Shown here: positions 17,466 through 26,774 of the stretch, piece after piece
Numbering within the stretch: position 1 is the first letter of the stretch
Layout: each line of letters opens with the position of its first letter
DNA from: Parvibaculaceae bacterium Mf 1.05b.01
Lineage (GTDB): Bacteria; Pseudomonadota; Alphaproteobacteria; Parvibaculales; Parvibaculaceae
DNA: 64,000 nucleotides
Assembly (NCBI GenBank): GCA_000509225.1
Contig: BAOK01000001.1
Coordinates: 2,464,914-2,528,913, forward strand
Direction: 5' to 3'
Translations under genes and position numbers: made by a program
The notes under the pieces: model-generated
What the model was told of the DNA's origin: nothing
The model's database searches: none
The model's input: the letters and a program-made list of their open reading frames with translations, nothing else

Positions 17466-19279
17466 GATGTCCCCTCGGACAGTTCCCCGATTATCCCATT
17501 GCCGATTGTTGGCTGCGCAGCCGGTTCAAGAATCGCCAGGCTGTTCTCAGACGCCATTTTCCAGGTTCCCTTGCCAGACCGCTTCACGTCGTAAAGCGTG
17601 TGGTCGGCGCGAGCCATGAGGCTCTGAAGCTCTTCGCCAGGCTTTGCGCTTGCGATACCGATAGAGAGGCCTGGCAGAACCTCTTCGCCATATTCCGCTG
17701 CGACAACATTGAATGCCCGGACAAGCCGTTCTGCTGTCAGGGCGGCAAGAGCGCCAGGCGCTTCGCCACAATGGCCAATCCACATGGCAAACTCATCACC
17801 CCCCAATCGGGCGGCAAGATGATCTCCACCGGGCAGGTCTGTTATCACCTCTCCCATCAGGGAGGAAAGTGATGTCAACAATGCATCGCCAACAGGATGA
17901 CCATAGGTGTCATTGACCGCTTTGAAATTGTCCATATCGATGAACATGAGATTGCCAGCTGCATCCTCACCGGTATATAGAGACAAGCTGTCGCTCACGC
18001 CGGCAATGAAGGCGCGCCTATTCAAAAGTCCCGTCAGTTCATCGGTCCGGGACAATCGATCCAGCTCACGGAGTTGCCGGGCATGTTCAATCGCGTTCGA
18101 GAGATGGTCGGCAGCATGGGCAAGCATGGCCTCTGCGCGGCCGGCTGTATCCAATAGGACGACAAACCCGTTCATGACATCCCAATGATGGGTGAGAAGA
18201 CAGAGAAACGGTCCCTCCCGCCAAATCTGGTAGGCCTGCGCCTGCGCATCTGACGGAATAGCGGTGTCCATCAGAGTGCCAAAATCCGGATCGGGCAGAT
18301 CGGTTGCCATGGTCGTGTCAATGTGCCGCGCAGCTGGCTTCAACGGTGTGCCGTCGGCCTGGAGAGGCACAACCCATGCGGCGGCAGCCTGGAAAGATGT
18401 CACCAGAACGCGGGCTGCTGCCCGCAGCATGTCGTGGGGCTGCATTTCCTGCTGGATTGCGCGCGCAATCGCAGAGATGAGCGCGTCGTCATCGCGCTGT
18501 TCGTCCAGTTCGCGCGCCCGGCGGCGGTCAGCGGTCACGTCGCGCGCGACACCGCGCGCGCCACACCATTCTCCACAATCATCGGTCAATGGCCGAACCG
18601 AGGCGACAAGACAGGCGGCATTCCCGTCTTCGCCTCTGATCCAGACTTCGGTTTCCGTAATCGGTTCTCGTGCCGCGAACAGCGCCACGAGATGACTTGC
18701 CTCGTGGGGGTCCATGGCGAGGCCCGCAGGAGACGCACCATTCAATGCCAGTGGCAGATAGCCGACAATGCCCTGGGGGCTAACAAATGAGAATTTCGAT
18801 GACGCATCAACTTCCCAGACAAAATCGCCGGAGCAGTCCGCAAGGTCTCGATATAGGGCGCGGGAGCTGACAAGCGCCTCGACCAGGTTTCCTTCCAATG
18901 AGACATTGCGGGCCAGCAACAGGATGCCCGCGCCAACACTCATGGAAAGGTCCACCGGGAGGGCGGTGATGTCATAGGTCAAGTTGCCTTCCGCCTGCGC
19001 TGCTGACGGCACGACAATGCGCTTGGAAAGAGGCACACCTGTACGACCAACATGTAGGAAGGCGTTCGCGGTTTCGCTGATCTGATCGAGCGGTCGTCCA
19101 GACGTCGCGCCCATGAGCGACATGAGCTCCTCGCCCGCATCGTTTTTTGCGAGTACCGCGCCGTCCTGCGCCAACAACAAGCCCGGTCCACGGAAGCGCC
19201 GCAGCAGCTCACGCGGCGCGATTGATGCAACATCATCAAGAAGCTCCGAAGGAGACACATCAGTTTGCGCGGTGGACAT
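17462..19279 (-). CDS. Diguanylate cyclase with PAS-like and GAF-like regions
   Basis: 605-residue soluble GGDEF protein making cyclic di-GMP. The order is a PAS-like region (about 20-100), a second PAS region with WEVDASSKFSFVS and a PAC-like tail (about 125-245), a GAF-like region (about 255-400), and GGDEF (about 405-580). The catalytic signature GGDEF is intact (about residues 493-497). The inhibitory RxxD site expected just before it is absent (PGGD is seen), so product inhibition is probably weak. The ATG at 19279 is used; an in-frame TTG at 19327 is possible. No EAL domain. It is coupled to the DUF2336 gene and divergent from the HAD gene. Confidence 0.87.
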   Translation of the reverse strand: MSTAQTDVSPSELLDDVASIAPRELLRRFRGPGLLLAQDGAVLAKNDAGEELMSLMGATSGRPLDQISETANAFLHVGRTGVPLSKRIVVPSAAQAEGNLTYDITALPVDLSMSVGAGILLLARNVSLEGNLVEALVSSRALYRDLADCSGDFVWEVDASSKFSFVSPQGIVGYLPLALNGASPAGLAMDPHEASHLVALFAAREPITETEVWIRGEDGNAACLVASVRPLTDDCGEWCGARGVARDVTADRRRARELDEQRDDDALISAIARAIQQEMQPHDMLRAAARVLVTSFQAAAAWVVPLQADGTPLKPAARHIDTTMATDLPDPDFGTLMDTAIPSDAQAQAYQIWREGPFLCLLTHHWDVMNGFVVLLDTAGRAEAMLAHAADHLSNAIEHARQLRELDRLSRTDELTGLLNRRAFIAGVSDSLSLYTGEDAAGNLMFIDMDNFKAVNDTYGHPVGDALLTSLSSLMGEVITDLPGGDHLAARLGGDEFAMWIGHCGEAPGALAALTAERLVRAFNVVAAEYGEEVLPGLSIGIASAKPGEELQSLMARADHTLYDVKRSGKGTWKMASENSLAILEPAAQPTIGNGIIGELSEGTS

Positions 19280-19423
19280 CAAACCAGGAACCTTTGACCT
19301 CAAGAATACTGGGCTCAAATCTACCAATTGGCTCTTAATGGGCCTTTAAGCAGTGATTTAAGTTGGTTGCCAATTGGTGAATGCGTCGGCAGAGTGCGGC
19401 TTGGAACCACGAGTGCCCCTGAT

Positions 19424-20128
19424 ATGTCTACAGACCCCAAGCAAAGCCTGAAAAACCCCGATTTTCTCCACATTGAGACCTGGGTGTTTGATCTGGACAA
19501 CACGCTCTATCCGCCCGAATGCGATCTGTTTTCGCAAGTGGATGTGCGAATGCGGGACTTCATTTCAGACTATTTAAACGTTGATCCAGAAGAAGCCCGA
19601 CGGTTGCAGAAGCACTATTATGTTGAACATGGCACCACGCTCAGCGGCCTGATGAAAGTGCATGATCTCGCGCCGAAGGCATTCCTGGACTATGTGCACC
19701 AAATTGACGTGAGCCATATCACGCCGGCAGATGATCTCAACCAGGCGATCGAGCGCCTGCCTGGCCGCAAAGTCATTTTCACCAACGGGACTGTTGCTCA
19801 CGCCGAAAACGTGACGGAGCAATTGGGAATCACCCACCATTTCGACGAGGTCTATGACATTGTGGCCGTCGACTACACACCCAAGCCCGCCGTCCAAGCC
19901 TATGAACGGTTTGTATCAGGGACGGGTATCAACCCCACCCGGTCGGCCATGTTTGAGGATATCGCCCGCAATCTGCAGGCACCCCACGACATGGGTATGA
20001 CAACCGTCTGGGTGCGGCCCGGAGAGCCCGGCCCGGAAAAGCACCAGCAAATGTCTCATGAAGGTTCCGACGGGGCCCATGTCCACCATGTGACCGATGA
20101 TCTGACGGAATTTCTTCAAGGTCTCTAG
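19424..20128 (+). CDS. HAD hydrolase, pyrimidine 5'-nucleotidase type
   Basis: 234-residue HAD-superfamily phosphatase similar to the SDT1/pyrimidine 5'-nucleotidase group. Motif I is FDLDNTLYPP (nucleophile is the first Asp), motif II FTNGT, a Lys in YTPKP, and motif III FEDIARNLQAP. The helical cap spans about residues 30-100. Likely dephosphorylates UMP or CMP, or related metabolites, in the cytoplasm. The start at 19424 has no strong binding site but aligns with family N-termini; the open frame extends upstream without family similarity. Confidence 0.85.
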   Translation: MSTDPKQSLKNPDFLHIETWVFDLDNTLYPPECDLFSQVDVRMRDFISDYLNVDPEEARRLQKHYYVEHGTTLSGLMKVHDLAPKAFLDYVHQIDVSHITPADDLNQAIERLPGRKVIFTNGTVAHAENVTEQLGITHHFDEVYDIVAVDYTPKPAVQAYERFVSGTGINPTRSAMFEDIARNLQAPHDMGMTTVWVRPGEPGPEKHQQMSHEGSDGAHVHHVTDDLTEFLQGL

Positions 20129-20203
20129 CCTGGTGGGTTAGTCCGTTGTTTCGGCGCATTTCCTGACGCTCAAAAGCTGCAACTTCCGCCGGAAATGCTC
20201 CGG

Positions 20204-20231
20204 TTGACAACCCCCCGCCCCCCGCTATGGT
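20204..20231 (+). promoter_or_regulatory. Sigma-70-type promoter for dapD
   Basis: TTGACA (20204-20209), a 16-base spacer and TATGGT (20226-20231), about 50 bases before the dapD ATG. The -35 box is a perfect consensus. Confidence 0.6.
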
Positions 20232-20283
20232 GCCGCGGCGCTCGAAGACGCGCCAAAGCTGCCGATACATAAGGATCCCCAAG

Positions 20284-21129
20284 ATGACCCCAGCAGAGCT
20301 TCAATCCATCATCGACACGGCTTTCGACAATGTGGACGCCATCGACACCAAAACGACCGGTGACGTGCGCGACGCGGTCAACGAGGCCCTGACGCTGTTG
20401 GACAATGGAGAGGTTCGCGTTGCCGAGAAAGGCGACAAAGGCTGGGTGGTCAATCAATGGCTGAAAAAAGCGGTGCTCCTGTCCTTCCGCCTGAATGACA
20501 TGGAAACCATCGCAGGCGGTCCGGGCAACAGCACGACTTGGTGGGACAAGGTTCCTTCGAAGTTTGAAGGTTGGGGACCGCAGGAATTTTCTGCTGCCGG
20601 CTTCCGAGCGGTGCCAGGTGCGATTGTGCGTCGGTCAGCCTATATCGCACCTGGCGCTGTCCTGATGCCCTCTTTTGTCAATCTGGGTGCCCGCGTTGAC
20701 AGCGGCACCATGGTCGACACCTGGGCAACGGTCGGGTCTTGCGCCCAGATCGGCAAGAATGTGCATATTTCAGGTGGCGCTGGCATTGGTGGTGTTCTCG
20801 AACCACTTCAGGCCGGACCCGTCATTATTGAAGATAACTGCTTTATCGGTGCCCGGTCTGAAGTGGCAGAAGGCGTTATTGTGGGGACCGGCGCGGTGCT
20901 CTCCATGGGCGTGTTCATCACGTCGACAACCAAGGTCGTCAACCGCGACACGGGCGAGACCCATATCGGGTATGTTCCACCTTACTCGGTTGTGGTCCCT
21001 GGTGCGCTGCCTGGCAAACCACTTCCAGACGGGACACCTGGTCCGAGCCTTGCCTGTGCTGTCATCGTCAAAACCGTAGATGAGCGCACACGGTCCAAAA
21101 CCTCTGTGAACGAGCTTCTGCGCGACTAA
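20284..21129 (+). CDS. dapD: Tetrahydrodipicolinate N-succinyltransferase
   Basis: 281-residue enzyme of the succinylase branch of lysine/diaminopimelate synthesis (adds succinyl from succinyl-CoA to tetrahydrodipicolinate). The N-terminal helical domain is followed by a left-handed beta-helix with hexapeptide repeats ([50 protein letters not shown]). AAGGAT precedes the ATG at 20284. First gene of dapD-dapE-(membrane protein)-murI. Confidence 0.96.
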   Translation: MTPAELQSIIDTAFDNVDAIDTKTTGDVRDAVNEALTLLDNGEVRVAEKGDKGWVVNQWLKKAVLLSFRLNDMETIAGGPGNSTTWWDKVPSKFEGWGPQEFSAAGFRAVPGAIVRRSAYIAPGAVLMPSFVNLGARVDSGTMVDTWATVGSCAQIGKNVHISGGAGIGGVLEPLQAGPVIIEDNCFIGARSEVAEGVIVGTGAVLSMGVFITSTTKVVNRDTGETHIGYVPPYSVVVPGALPGKPLPDGTPGPSLACAVIVKTVDERTRSKTSVNELLRD

Positions 21130-21133
21130 AGCC

Positions 21134-21172
21134 AATCAAGCGCGAAGATCGCGATGGTTTCACCGCTTGATT
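21134..21172 (+). repeat. Inverted repeat between dapD and dapE
   Basis: Perfect 9-bp arms AATCAAGCG (21134-21142) and CGCTTGATT (21164-21172), starting 4 bases after the dapD stop. No T-run follows, so it is more likely an mRNA-stabilising or partial-termination hairpin than a full terminator. The nearby sequence also holds the direct repeat TTGACCCTC twice. Confidence 0.5.
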
Positions 21173-21220
21173 GACCCTCTTGTTTGACCCTCAAGGGCAC
21201 AACCGGGTAAACCGGGTGTC

Positions 21221-22399
21221 ATGGAAACCGATGCACCCACAGATGCTGGTCTGATTGAGCCAGTCTCCCTCGCGCAAGACCTGATCCGCTGTCAGAGCGT
21301 CACCCCGGTTGAGGGCGGCGCCCTTAATTTGCTGGAGGCCCGCCTCACCGAGCTTGGGTTCGTCTGCACACGCCTTCCGTTCAGCGATCAAGACACGCCG
21401 GACGTCGACAATCTTTATGCCCGTCTGGGGTCCGAGGCCCCCAATTTCTGCTTTGCCGGTCACACCGATGTTGTGCCTGTGGGCGATGCTAAAGCCTGGA
21501 GCGTCGACCCGTTTGAGGCCGTCATCAAAGATGGCCTGTTGCTCGGACGCGGCGCTACGGACATGAAAGGCTCGATTGCTGCCTTTGCTGCGGCCGTATC
21601 GCGGCTTGTTGCTAATGGCGGCATTAAGGGCTCCATCAGCTTCCTGATCACAGGTGACGAAGAAGGACCGGCGATCAACGGCACCCGGAAAGTGCTGGAA
21701 TGGCTGGAGGCCCAGGGCGAGGTGATTGATGATTGCCTTGTCGGCGAACCTACCAACCCTCAAGAGCTTGGCGACATGATCAAGATCGGTCGCCGCGGCA
21801 GCACGAATGGCTGGATTACCGCATTTGGTGCACAGGGCCATGTGGCCTATCCGCACCTCGCTGATAATCCGACGCCGCGTCTCATCGCCATGCTTCAGCG
21901 CCTGACAAGCGATCTGCTGGACGAGGGCACCGACCATTTTCAGCCGTCCAATCTTGAGATCACACAGGTCACCGTTGAAAACGAGGCGACCAATGTCATT
22001 CCTGCAGAAGCGAAAGCACGGTTCAATATTCGCTTCAATGACCTGCATACACCAGACGCGCTGGAAGCCCGGGTGCGGGCCCATCTGGATGCCGTGACCG
22101 CTGAGATGGGCGGCGCCTATGACCTCAACATGATTGCGAGTGGAGATGCCTTTCTTACTGCCCCTGGTAAATTGAGCGCGCTGATATCTGACGCCACAAC
22201 ACAGGCGACGGGACGCACGCCGGAGCTTTCAACCAGCGGTGGGACCTCTGACGCCCGGTTTATCAAAAATTACGCCCGGGTTGTTGAATTCGGGCTCGTC
22301 AGCCAGTCCATGCACAAGGTGGATGAACATGCAAAGGTCGACGATATTGTTGCTCTTACCGACATCTACGAAACTGTTCTAAGGGGCTATTTCAGGTAG
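21221..22399 (+). CDS. dapE: Succinyl-diaminopimelate desuccinylase
   Basis: 392-residue M20 family metallohydrolase, removing succinate from N-succinyl-LL-diaminopimelate. Metal and catalytic motifs: [41 protein letters not shown], and [10 protein letters not shown] near the C-terminus; a dimerisation lid domain lies at about 185-300. Follows dapD by 91 bases, so both steps of the branch are adjacent. Confidence 0.95.
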   Translation: METDAPTDAGLIEPVSLAQDLIRCQSVTPVEGGALNLLEARLTELGFVCTRLPFSDQDTPDVDNLYARLGSEAPNFCFAGHTDVVPVGDAKAWSVDPFEAVIKDGLLLGRGATDMKGSIAAFAAAVSRLVANGGIKGSISFLITGDEEGPAINGTRKVLEWLEAQGEVIDDCLVGEPTNPQELGDMIKIGRRGSTNGWITAFGAQGHVAYPHLADNPTPRLIAMLQRLTSDLLDEGTDHFQPSNLEITQVTVENEATNVIPAEAKARFNIRFNDLHTPDALEARVRAHLDAVTAEMGGAYDLNMIASGDAFLTAPGKLSALISDATTQATGRTPELSTSGGTSDARFIKNYARVVEFGLVSQSMHKVDEHAKVDDIVALTDIYETVLRGYFR

Positions 22400-22404
22400 A
22401 GCGC

Positions 22405-23001
22405 ATGCCGACAAGCACAGAAATCATCAATGCCTTCATCGGTGCCTGGAAAATCGCCCAACGCGACCCTTCTGCCCTGTCGCATTTCGATTTCAGCGCC
22501 GATGCTTTCTGGCGGTCCTTCGCTGCGTTCATCTTTGCGACGCCTTTCTATCTGGTCTTTATCAGCGCTGAATGGCGGATGATCGGAGAAGCCGACATCG
22601 TCGTGACCAATTCACTGCTCGGCTACACCACAATCGAGCTCCTGTCCTATGCGGCGTTCTGGGTCCTTTATCCCCTTTCGATGGTGTTTATCTGCCGAAG
22701 GCTGAACCTGACGCACCAATTTGCGCCCTACATCATCGTGTTCAACTGGTCGTCTGTGCTGGTTGCGGTCTTACTGGCACCGCCCTATGTGCTTTACAGT
22801 TTCGGGATCGCCACCATCGAAACTGCAGCCTTCCTCATCCTGCTGGTCTTTGTGACGGCCCTTCTCTATCACTGGCAGATCGCCGTTACGGCATTCAGAA
22901 CAACATCTGCTACGGCCGCAGGTATCGTTGCCTTCGAAGTTGGTCTGGGTTTCCTGATCAATATGGTCGCCAGTTCCTTTCTGGGCGTCGGGCCGCAATA
23001 G
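22405..23001 (+). CDS. Unrecognised integral membrane protein
   Basis: 198 residues with about five predicted helices (roughly 36-50, 68-92, 104-125, 130-155, 170-190). A hydrophilic N-terminus (PTSTEIINAFIGAWKIAQRDPSALSHFDFS) faces the cytoplasm by the positive-inside trend. I do not recognise the family. It starts 5 bases after dapE and ends immediately before the murI ATG, so it is co-expressed with cell-wall precursor genes. A link to envelope synthesis is only an inference from position. Confidence 0.7.
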   Translation: MPTSTEIINAFIGAWKIAQRDPSALSHFDFSADAFWRSFAAFIFATPFYLVFISAEWRMIGEADIVVTNSLLGYTTIELLSYAAFWVLYPLSMVFICRRLNLTHQFAPYIIVFNWSSVLVAVLLAPPYVLYSFGIATIETAAFLILLVFVTALLYHWQIAVTAFRTTSATAAGIVAFEVGLGFLINMVASSFLGVGPQ

Positions 23002-23829
23002 ATGAGTGATCCGCGTGCCATTGGCGTTTTTGATTCAGGTATGGGGGGGCTCACTGTACTGCGGGCACTGCGTGACACACTCCCGCACGAAGACCTTGTC
23101 TATCTGGGCGACACGGCGCGTCTTCCCTATGGCACAAAAAGCGCCGATACAGTCACCGCCTATGCCCTGCAGGCCACCAAAAAATTGCTTGCTCATGATG
23201 TGAAGATGGTCGTCATTGCCTGCAACACCGCAAGCGCCGTCGCGATTGAGCCACTCGCGGAGCAACATGCGCCCCTTCCTGTCATTGGCGTGGTGGAGCC
23301 TGGCGCGCGCGCTGGCGTTGCCGCCACCAAAACAAAACGGATCGGGGTGCTTGCAACCGAAAGCACGGTCAAAGGGGGCGCTTATGCCCGCGCAATTTCT
23401 GCACTCGCGCCGGACGTCCACATTCGTCAGCAGCCCTGTGCTCTCTTCGTTGCGCTGGCAGAAGAAGGTTGGGGCGACGACGCCATCGCGGAAGCCGCAG
23501 CTCAGCGATATCTCGAACCCCTCTTTAATGATCCGGAAACGGCGCCGGACACGCTTGTTCTGGGATGCACCCACTTTCCAGTGCTCGCCCCTGCGATCGC
23601 CAGAGTTCTTGGTGACCGGGTGACCCTGGTAGACAGCGCCGCGACGACCGCTGAGTCGGTGGCAGCGGCCCTCAGCAAAAACGGTCTTGCGACGGATGCT
23701 TCGTCAAAGGGGTCCGAGCGGTTCCTGGCGACGGATGCGCCGGAGCGTTTTGCCCGTGTGGGCGGCCTCTTCTTTGGCTCTGAGATTGATGCTGATGCCG
23801 TCGAGCTGGTGGACCTTCAACTGTCTTAG
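23002..23829 (+). CDS. murI: Glutamate racemase
   Basis: 275-residue cofactor-independent racemase supplying D-glutamate for peptidoglycan. Seen: GVFDSGMGGLTVL near the N-terminus, YLGDTARLPYGTKS, the first catalytic Cys in ACNTASA and the second in LGCTHFP. ATG follows the previous stop directly. The gene ends 10 bases from the convergent truA. Confidence 0.95.
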   Translation: MSDPRAIGVFDSGMGGLTVLRALRDTLPHEDLVYLGDTARLPYGTKSADTVTAYALQATKKLLAHDVKMVVIACNTASAVAIEPLAEQHAPLPVIGVVEPGARAGVAATKTKRIGVLATESTVKGGAYARAISALAPDVHIRQQPCALFVALAEEGWGDDAIAEAAAQRYLEPLFNDPETAPDTLVLGCTHFPVLAPAIARVLGDRVTLVDSAATTAESVAAALSKNGLATDASSKGSERFLATDAPERFARVGGLFFGSEIDADAVELVDLQLS

Positions 23830-23839
23830 AGGCAAAAAG

Positions 23840-24580
23840 TCAGTCGTAGTCGACTGCCGTCAGATAGAGGCCATCTGGGGGTGCCACCGGTCCGCAGCGG
23901 GACCGGTCCGCTGCCTTCAACGCTGCTTCCATGTCTTTTGGACGCCATTTGCCTTCGCCCACGCATTTGAGGGAGCCGACGATGGAGCGGACCTGGTTAT
24001 GCAGGAAGGAACGCGCCCGGCAGATCACCTCGATCTCTTCGCCATAGCGAGAAACAGTGATCTCATCCATTGTTCGAATAGCTGACTTAGCCTGACAATG
24101 AACGGACCGGAAGGTCGTGAAGTCATGTTTTCCGATGAGTGCCTGCGCCGCCCGGTGCATAGCGTCTGCATCAAGGGGCACGGGCACAGCCCAGGCCTGC
24201 CCGAGATCAAGCGTGAGTGGCGCGCGGCGATTGATGATGCGGTAGAGATAGTGACGTTTTGTGGCATCAAAGCGCGCGTGAAATTCGTCACTGACGCGTT
24301 CTGACGCAACAACAGAGATGGGTGCGGGCTTTAAATGAAAATTGATCGCGTCCTTCACCTTGTCGGCCTTGTCGCCCCGTTCCAGATCCAGATGAACCAC
24401 CTGACCGAGTGCATGGACGCCGGTGTCGGTACGCCCCGCCGCAAAGACTTCTGCCTCTTCGCCACTATAGGCACGAACCGCTTTCGTCACCTGATCCTGG
24501 ACTGCGCGCCCATTTGTTTGTGACTGCCATCCATTATAAGGGCCGCCATCATATTCAATGGTGAGTTTGTAGCGGGGCAT
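23840..24580 (-). CDS. truA: tRNA pseudouridine(38-40) synthase
   Basis: 246-residue TruA, converting uridines 38-40 of the anticodon arm to pseudouridine. The catalytic Asp lies in [17 protein letters not shown] (about residues 47-63); [13 protein letters not shown] and [11 protein letters not shown] are further family blocks. Its ATG shares one base with the fmt stop codon (TGATG), indicating coupling in def-fmt-truA. Confidence 0.95.
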   Translation of the reverse strand: MPRYKLTIEYDGGPYNGWQSQTNGRAVQDQVTKAVRAYSGEEAEVFAAGRTDTGVHALGQVVHLDLERGDKADKVKDAINFHLKPAPISVVASERVSDEFHARFDATKRHYLYRIINRRAPLTLDLGQAWAVPVPLDADAMHRAAQALIGKHDFTTFRSVHCQAKSAIRTMDEITVSRYGEEIEVICRARSFLHNQVRSIVGSLKCVGEGKWRPKDMEAALKAADRSRCGPVAPPDGLYLTAVDYD

Positions 24581-25524
24581 CAGCTAACACTTTCGCCCTT
24601 CGCCAGGGGAAAGCCCCGGAGAAACTCCTCGGCGGTTGCGCGTCCTTTGCCCGCCCGCTGAACTTCCGCCAAGCGCAACGCGCCCTCGCCACAGGCAATG
24701 GTGAGCTTATCGTCCAGCACCGACCCTGGGGCACCGCTGCCTGACACAGCCTCAGCGCGCAAAACTTTGACCCGTTCAGGTTTGCCCTTGCGGATGATTT
24801 CAAAATAGGCGCCAGGAAAAGGGGAAAGTCCGCGTATGTGACAGTCCAGTTCTTTGGCGGGCCGTGTCCAATCGATGCGCGCTTCCGCCTTATCGATCTT
24901 CTTGGCGTAGGTGACACCCTCACCTGATTGCTCAACCGGGATGACCTCGCCTGCCGCAAGCTTCGCCAGTGTCTCCACCATCAAAGGTGCCCCGATGGTG
25001 GCAAGCTCATTGTGCAGGTGTGACGACGTCATGTCGCCGGTGATCGCAATCTGTGCTGTGCCCAGCACCGGACCAGTATCCAGCCCTTCGTCCATCTGCA
25101 TCACCATCACGCCGGTCTCCGCATCGCCCGCCATAATTGCCCGCTGGATCGGCGCGGCACCACGCCAACGTGGCAGGAGAGAGGCATGGAGGTTGAGGCA
25201 ACCAAGGCGTGGGGCTTCAAGAATGGGCGCTGGGAGCAGGAGACCGTAGGCCACAATAATGGCCACATCCAAATCCAGGTCAGCAAATGCCTGCTGCTCT
25301 TTTTCGCCCTTCAGGCTTTTAGGCGTGCGGACTTCAAGGCCTTTTGCCTCCGCAAACTCATGTACCGGAGACTTTTTCAGGTCCATGCCGCGGCCAGCCT
25401 TTCTCGGTGGCTGCGAATAAACTGCGACAAGCTCATGGCCCGCCTCAACAAGAGCAGCAAGCACGCCCACTGAGAAATCTGGCGTGCCCATAAACGCAAT
25501 GCGGAGAGGTTTGGGGTTTGTCAT
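24580..25524 (-). CDS. fmt: Methionyl-tRNA formyltransferase
   Basis: 314 residues. Formylates initiator Met-tRNA. Seen: [12 protein letters not shown] at the N-terminus, the formyl-transfer motif [34 protein letters not shown], and the smaller C-terminal tRNA-binding domain after residue 205. Follows def by 27 bases and couples to truA. Confidence 0.96.
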   Translation of the reverse strand: MTNPKPLRIAFMGTPDFSVGVLAALVEAGHELVAVYSQPPRKAGRGMDLKKSPVHEFAEAKGLEVRTPKSLKGEKEQQAFADLDLDVAIIVAYGLLLPAPILEAPRLGCLNLHASLLPRWRGAAPIQRAIMAGDAETGVMVMQMDEGLDTGPVLGTAQIAITGDMTSSHLHNELATIGAPLMVETLAKLAAGEVIPVEQSGEGVTYAKKIDKAEARIDWTRPAKELDCHIRGLSPFPGAYFEIIRKGKPERVKVLRAEAVSGSGAPGSVLDDKLTIACGEGALRLAEVQRAGKGRATAEEFLRGFPLAKGESVS

Positions 25525-25551
25525 GGTTTAAAAGTGCGTGTTTAGAACCAG

Positions 25552-26079
25552 TCAGGCCAGTTCTTTTTCTTTCAAACGCCGTTCTTTCAGGAGCTTCTTT
25601 AAAACCCGGTCGCGTTTCAGCTTGGAGAGGTGATCGATGAACAGCACGCCCTCGAGATGATCCATTTCATGCTGGAGGCAGGTGGCCAACATCTCGTCGC
25701 ACTCCAATTCGCGAATTTCGCCCTGATAGTCAAGAAAGCGGACGCGGCATTTCGCGGGGCGCTCAACCTCGTCATAGAATTCAGGCACCGACAGGCAGCC
25801 TTCTTCATAAACCCTGGTCTCGCTGTCATCGGTCCAGATGATTTCAGGGTTCACGAAGTAGCGCGGCTCGGGCTCTTCACCCTCTCGCGCGAGATCCATC
25901 ACAATTACACGTTTGGGCACGCCTACCTGGATGGCAGCAAGGCCAATGCCCGGCGCGTCATACATGGTTTCCAACATGTCATCCATCAGCGCACGCAGCT
26001 CATCATCCACCTTTTCCACAGGTGTTGAGACCTGTTTCAGGCGTCTGTCGGGAGCTGTCACTATTGGTCGAATGGCCAT
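25552..26079 (-). CDS. def: Peptide deformylase
   Basis: 175-residue metal hydrolase that removes the N-formyl group from new proteins. All three motifs are present: [13 protein letters not shown] (metal-ligand Cys) and QHEMDH (two metal-ligand His and catalytic Glu). The ATG at 26079 gives the usual N-terminus [14 protein letters not shown]; the open frame runs further upstream to 26148 without family similarity. First gene of def-fmt-truA. Confidence 0.96.
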   Translation of the reverse strand: MAIRPIVTAPDRRLKQVSTPVEKVDDELRALMDDMLETMYDAPGIGLAAIQVGVPKRVIVMDLAREGEEPEPRYFVNPEIIWTDDSETRVYEEGCLSVPEFYDEVERPAKCRVRFLDYQGEIRELECDEMLATCLQHEMDHLEGVLFIDHLSKLKRDRVLKKLLKERRLKEKELA

Positions 26080-26165
26080 GGGGACGAAATAGGCCCCTGG
26101 CGTTCTGCCGTCAAGCCTTACCAAGCCATTCCGGCCACTGCGCGGCAAGTGAAAACTGGCGGCGA

Positions 26166-26223
26166 GCCTCTATTCTTCGCAGTTTGCAACGCAAGTCTCT
26201 ATTCCTCACAGTTTGCGACGCAA
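26166..26223. repeat. 29-bp tandem repeat at the 3' end of the Cys-rich lipoprotein gene
   Basis: Two adjacent 29-bp units, 26166-26194 and 26195-26223, identical at 25 of 29 positions with only transitions as differences. The second unit holds the last codons and stop of the lipoprotein gene. The first lies just past the stop. Read on the minus strand each unit can spell CVANCEE-stop, with three of the differences at synonymous third positions. Confidence 0.8.
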
Positions 26224-26648
26224 ACCTGGCGCTCCCGCACCTGGCCACCGCAGGAGCGGTAGCACATGTTGAAATTGGCCTGACACTGCGAGCCCTGATT
26301 GTCGCATTGGTAGTAAGAGGGATAGCCCTTGGTCGGCTCAGTCGGCTTGCTGAATTTCTCCGGTGCCGCTGCATAGAGCAGACGATCCTCATTGTACCGC
26401 TCCCGAGCCTCGTAATATTCGTCTTCTACACGACGCTCTTCATTGTAGCGGCATTGTTGAACGGCCTCCGCTGCATCCCGGTTGCACTGGTTCTGGCCCT
26501 CCTGGCATGCGGTGAGGCACTGCATGCCTGCCTGACTCGCCGGGGGCGCATAGTCATAATGGGTTTCGATCACGGGACCGCAGGCCGCCAATGCGAGAGC
26601 GGCGACCGGCCAAGCCACAAAACGGCTCATATTCTTGAAAAACTGCAT
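26199..26648 (-). CDS. Cys-rich small lipoprotein, family not recognised
   Basis: 149 residues. Signal segment ends in LAAC, so Cys23 is the likely lipidation site. The mature part has eight further Cys arranged as CLTACQ, C near 55, C near 66, then CDNQGSQC, CYRSC and CVANC, with a charged Glu/Arg/Tyr-rich middle. Such spacing suggests disulfide pairs in the periplasm. No domain is recognised. Monocistronic on the minus strand, divergent from rmuC. The 3' end carries a 29-bp tandem duplication. Confidence 0.7.
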   Translation of the reverse strand: MQFFKNMSRFVAWPVAALALAACGPVIETHYDYAPPASQAGMQCLTACQEGQNQCNRDAAEAVQQCRYNEERRVEDEYYEARERYNEDRLLYAAAPEKFSKPTEPTKGYPSYYQCDNQGSQCQANFNMCYRSCGGQVRERQVCVANCEE

Positions 26649-26774
26649 GATATCCCCTCGTCTCCAGGACTTACCCCTTTTTATTTATGGCCGTGCCGCG
26701 CTCATTAGGTCAAGGGCACTGCGCCTTTTCTGATTTCGGGTATAGTTGGCTCCTGGTCAAAAAAGTGAGATTCG

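Noticed and set aside
18530-18570. Repetitive gcgcgc stretch in the diguanylate cyclase gene
   Set aside because: It is in-frame coding sequence for Arg/Ala-rich residues in the PAS-PAC region; explained by codon use.
21191-22084. 297-residue minus-strand open frame opposite dapE
   Set aside because: Antisense shadow of dapE, which carries all metal-site motifs.
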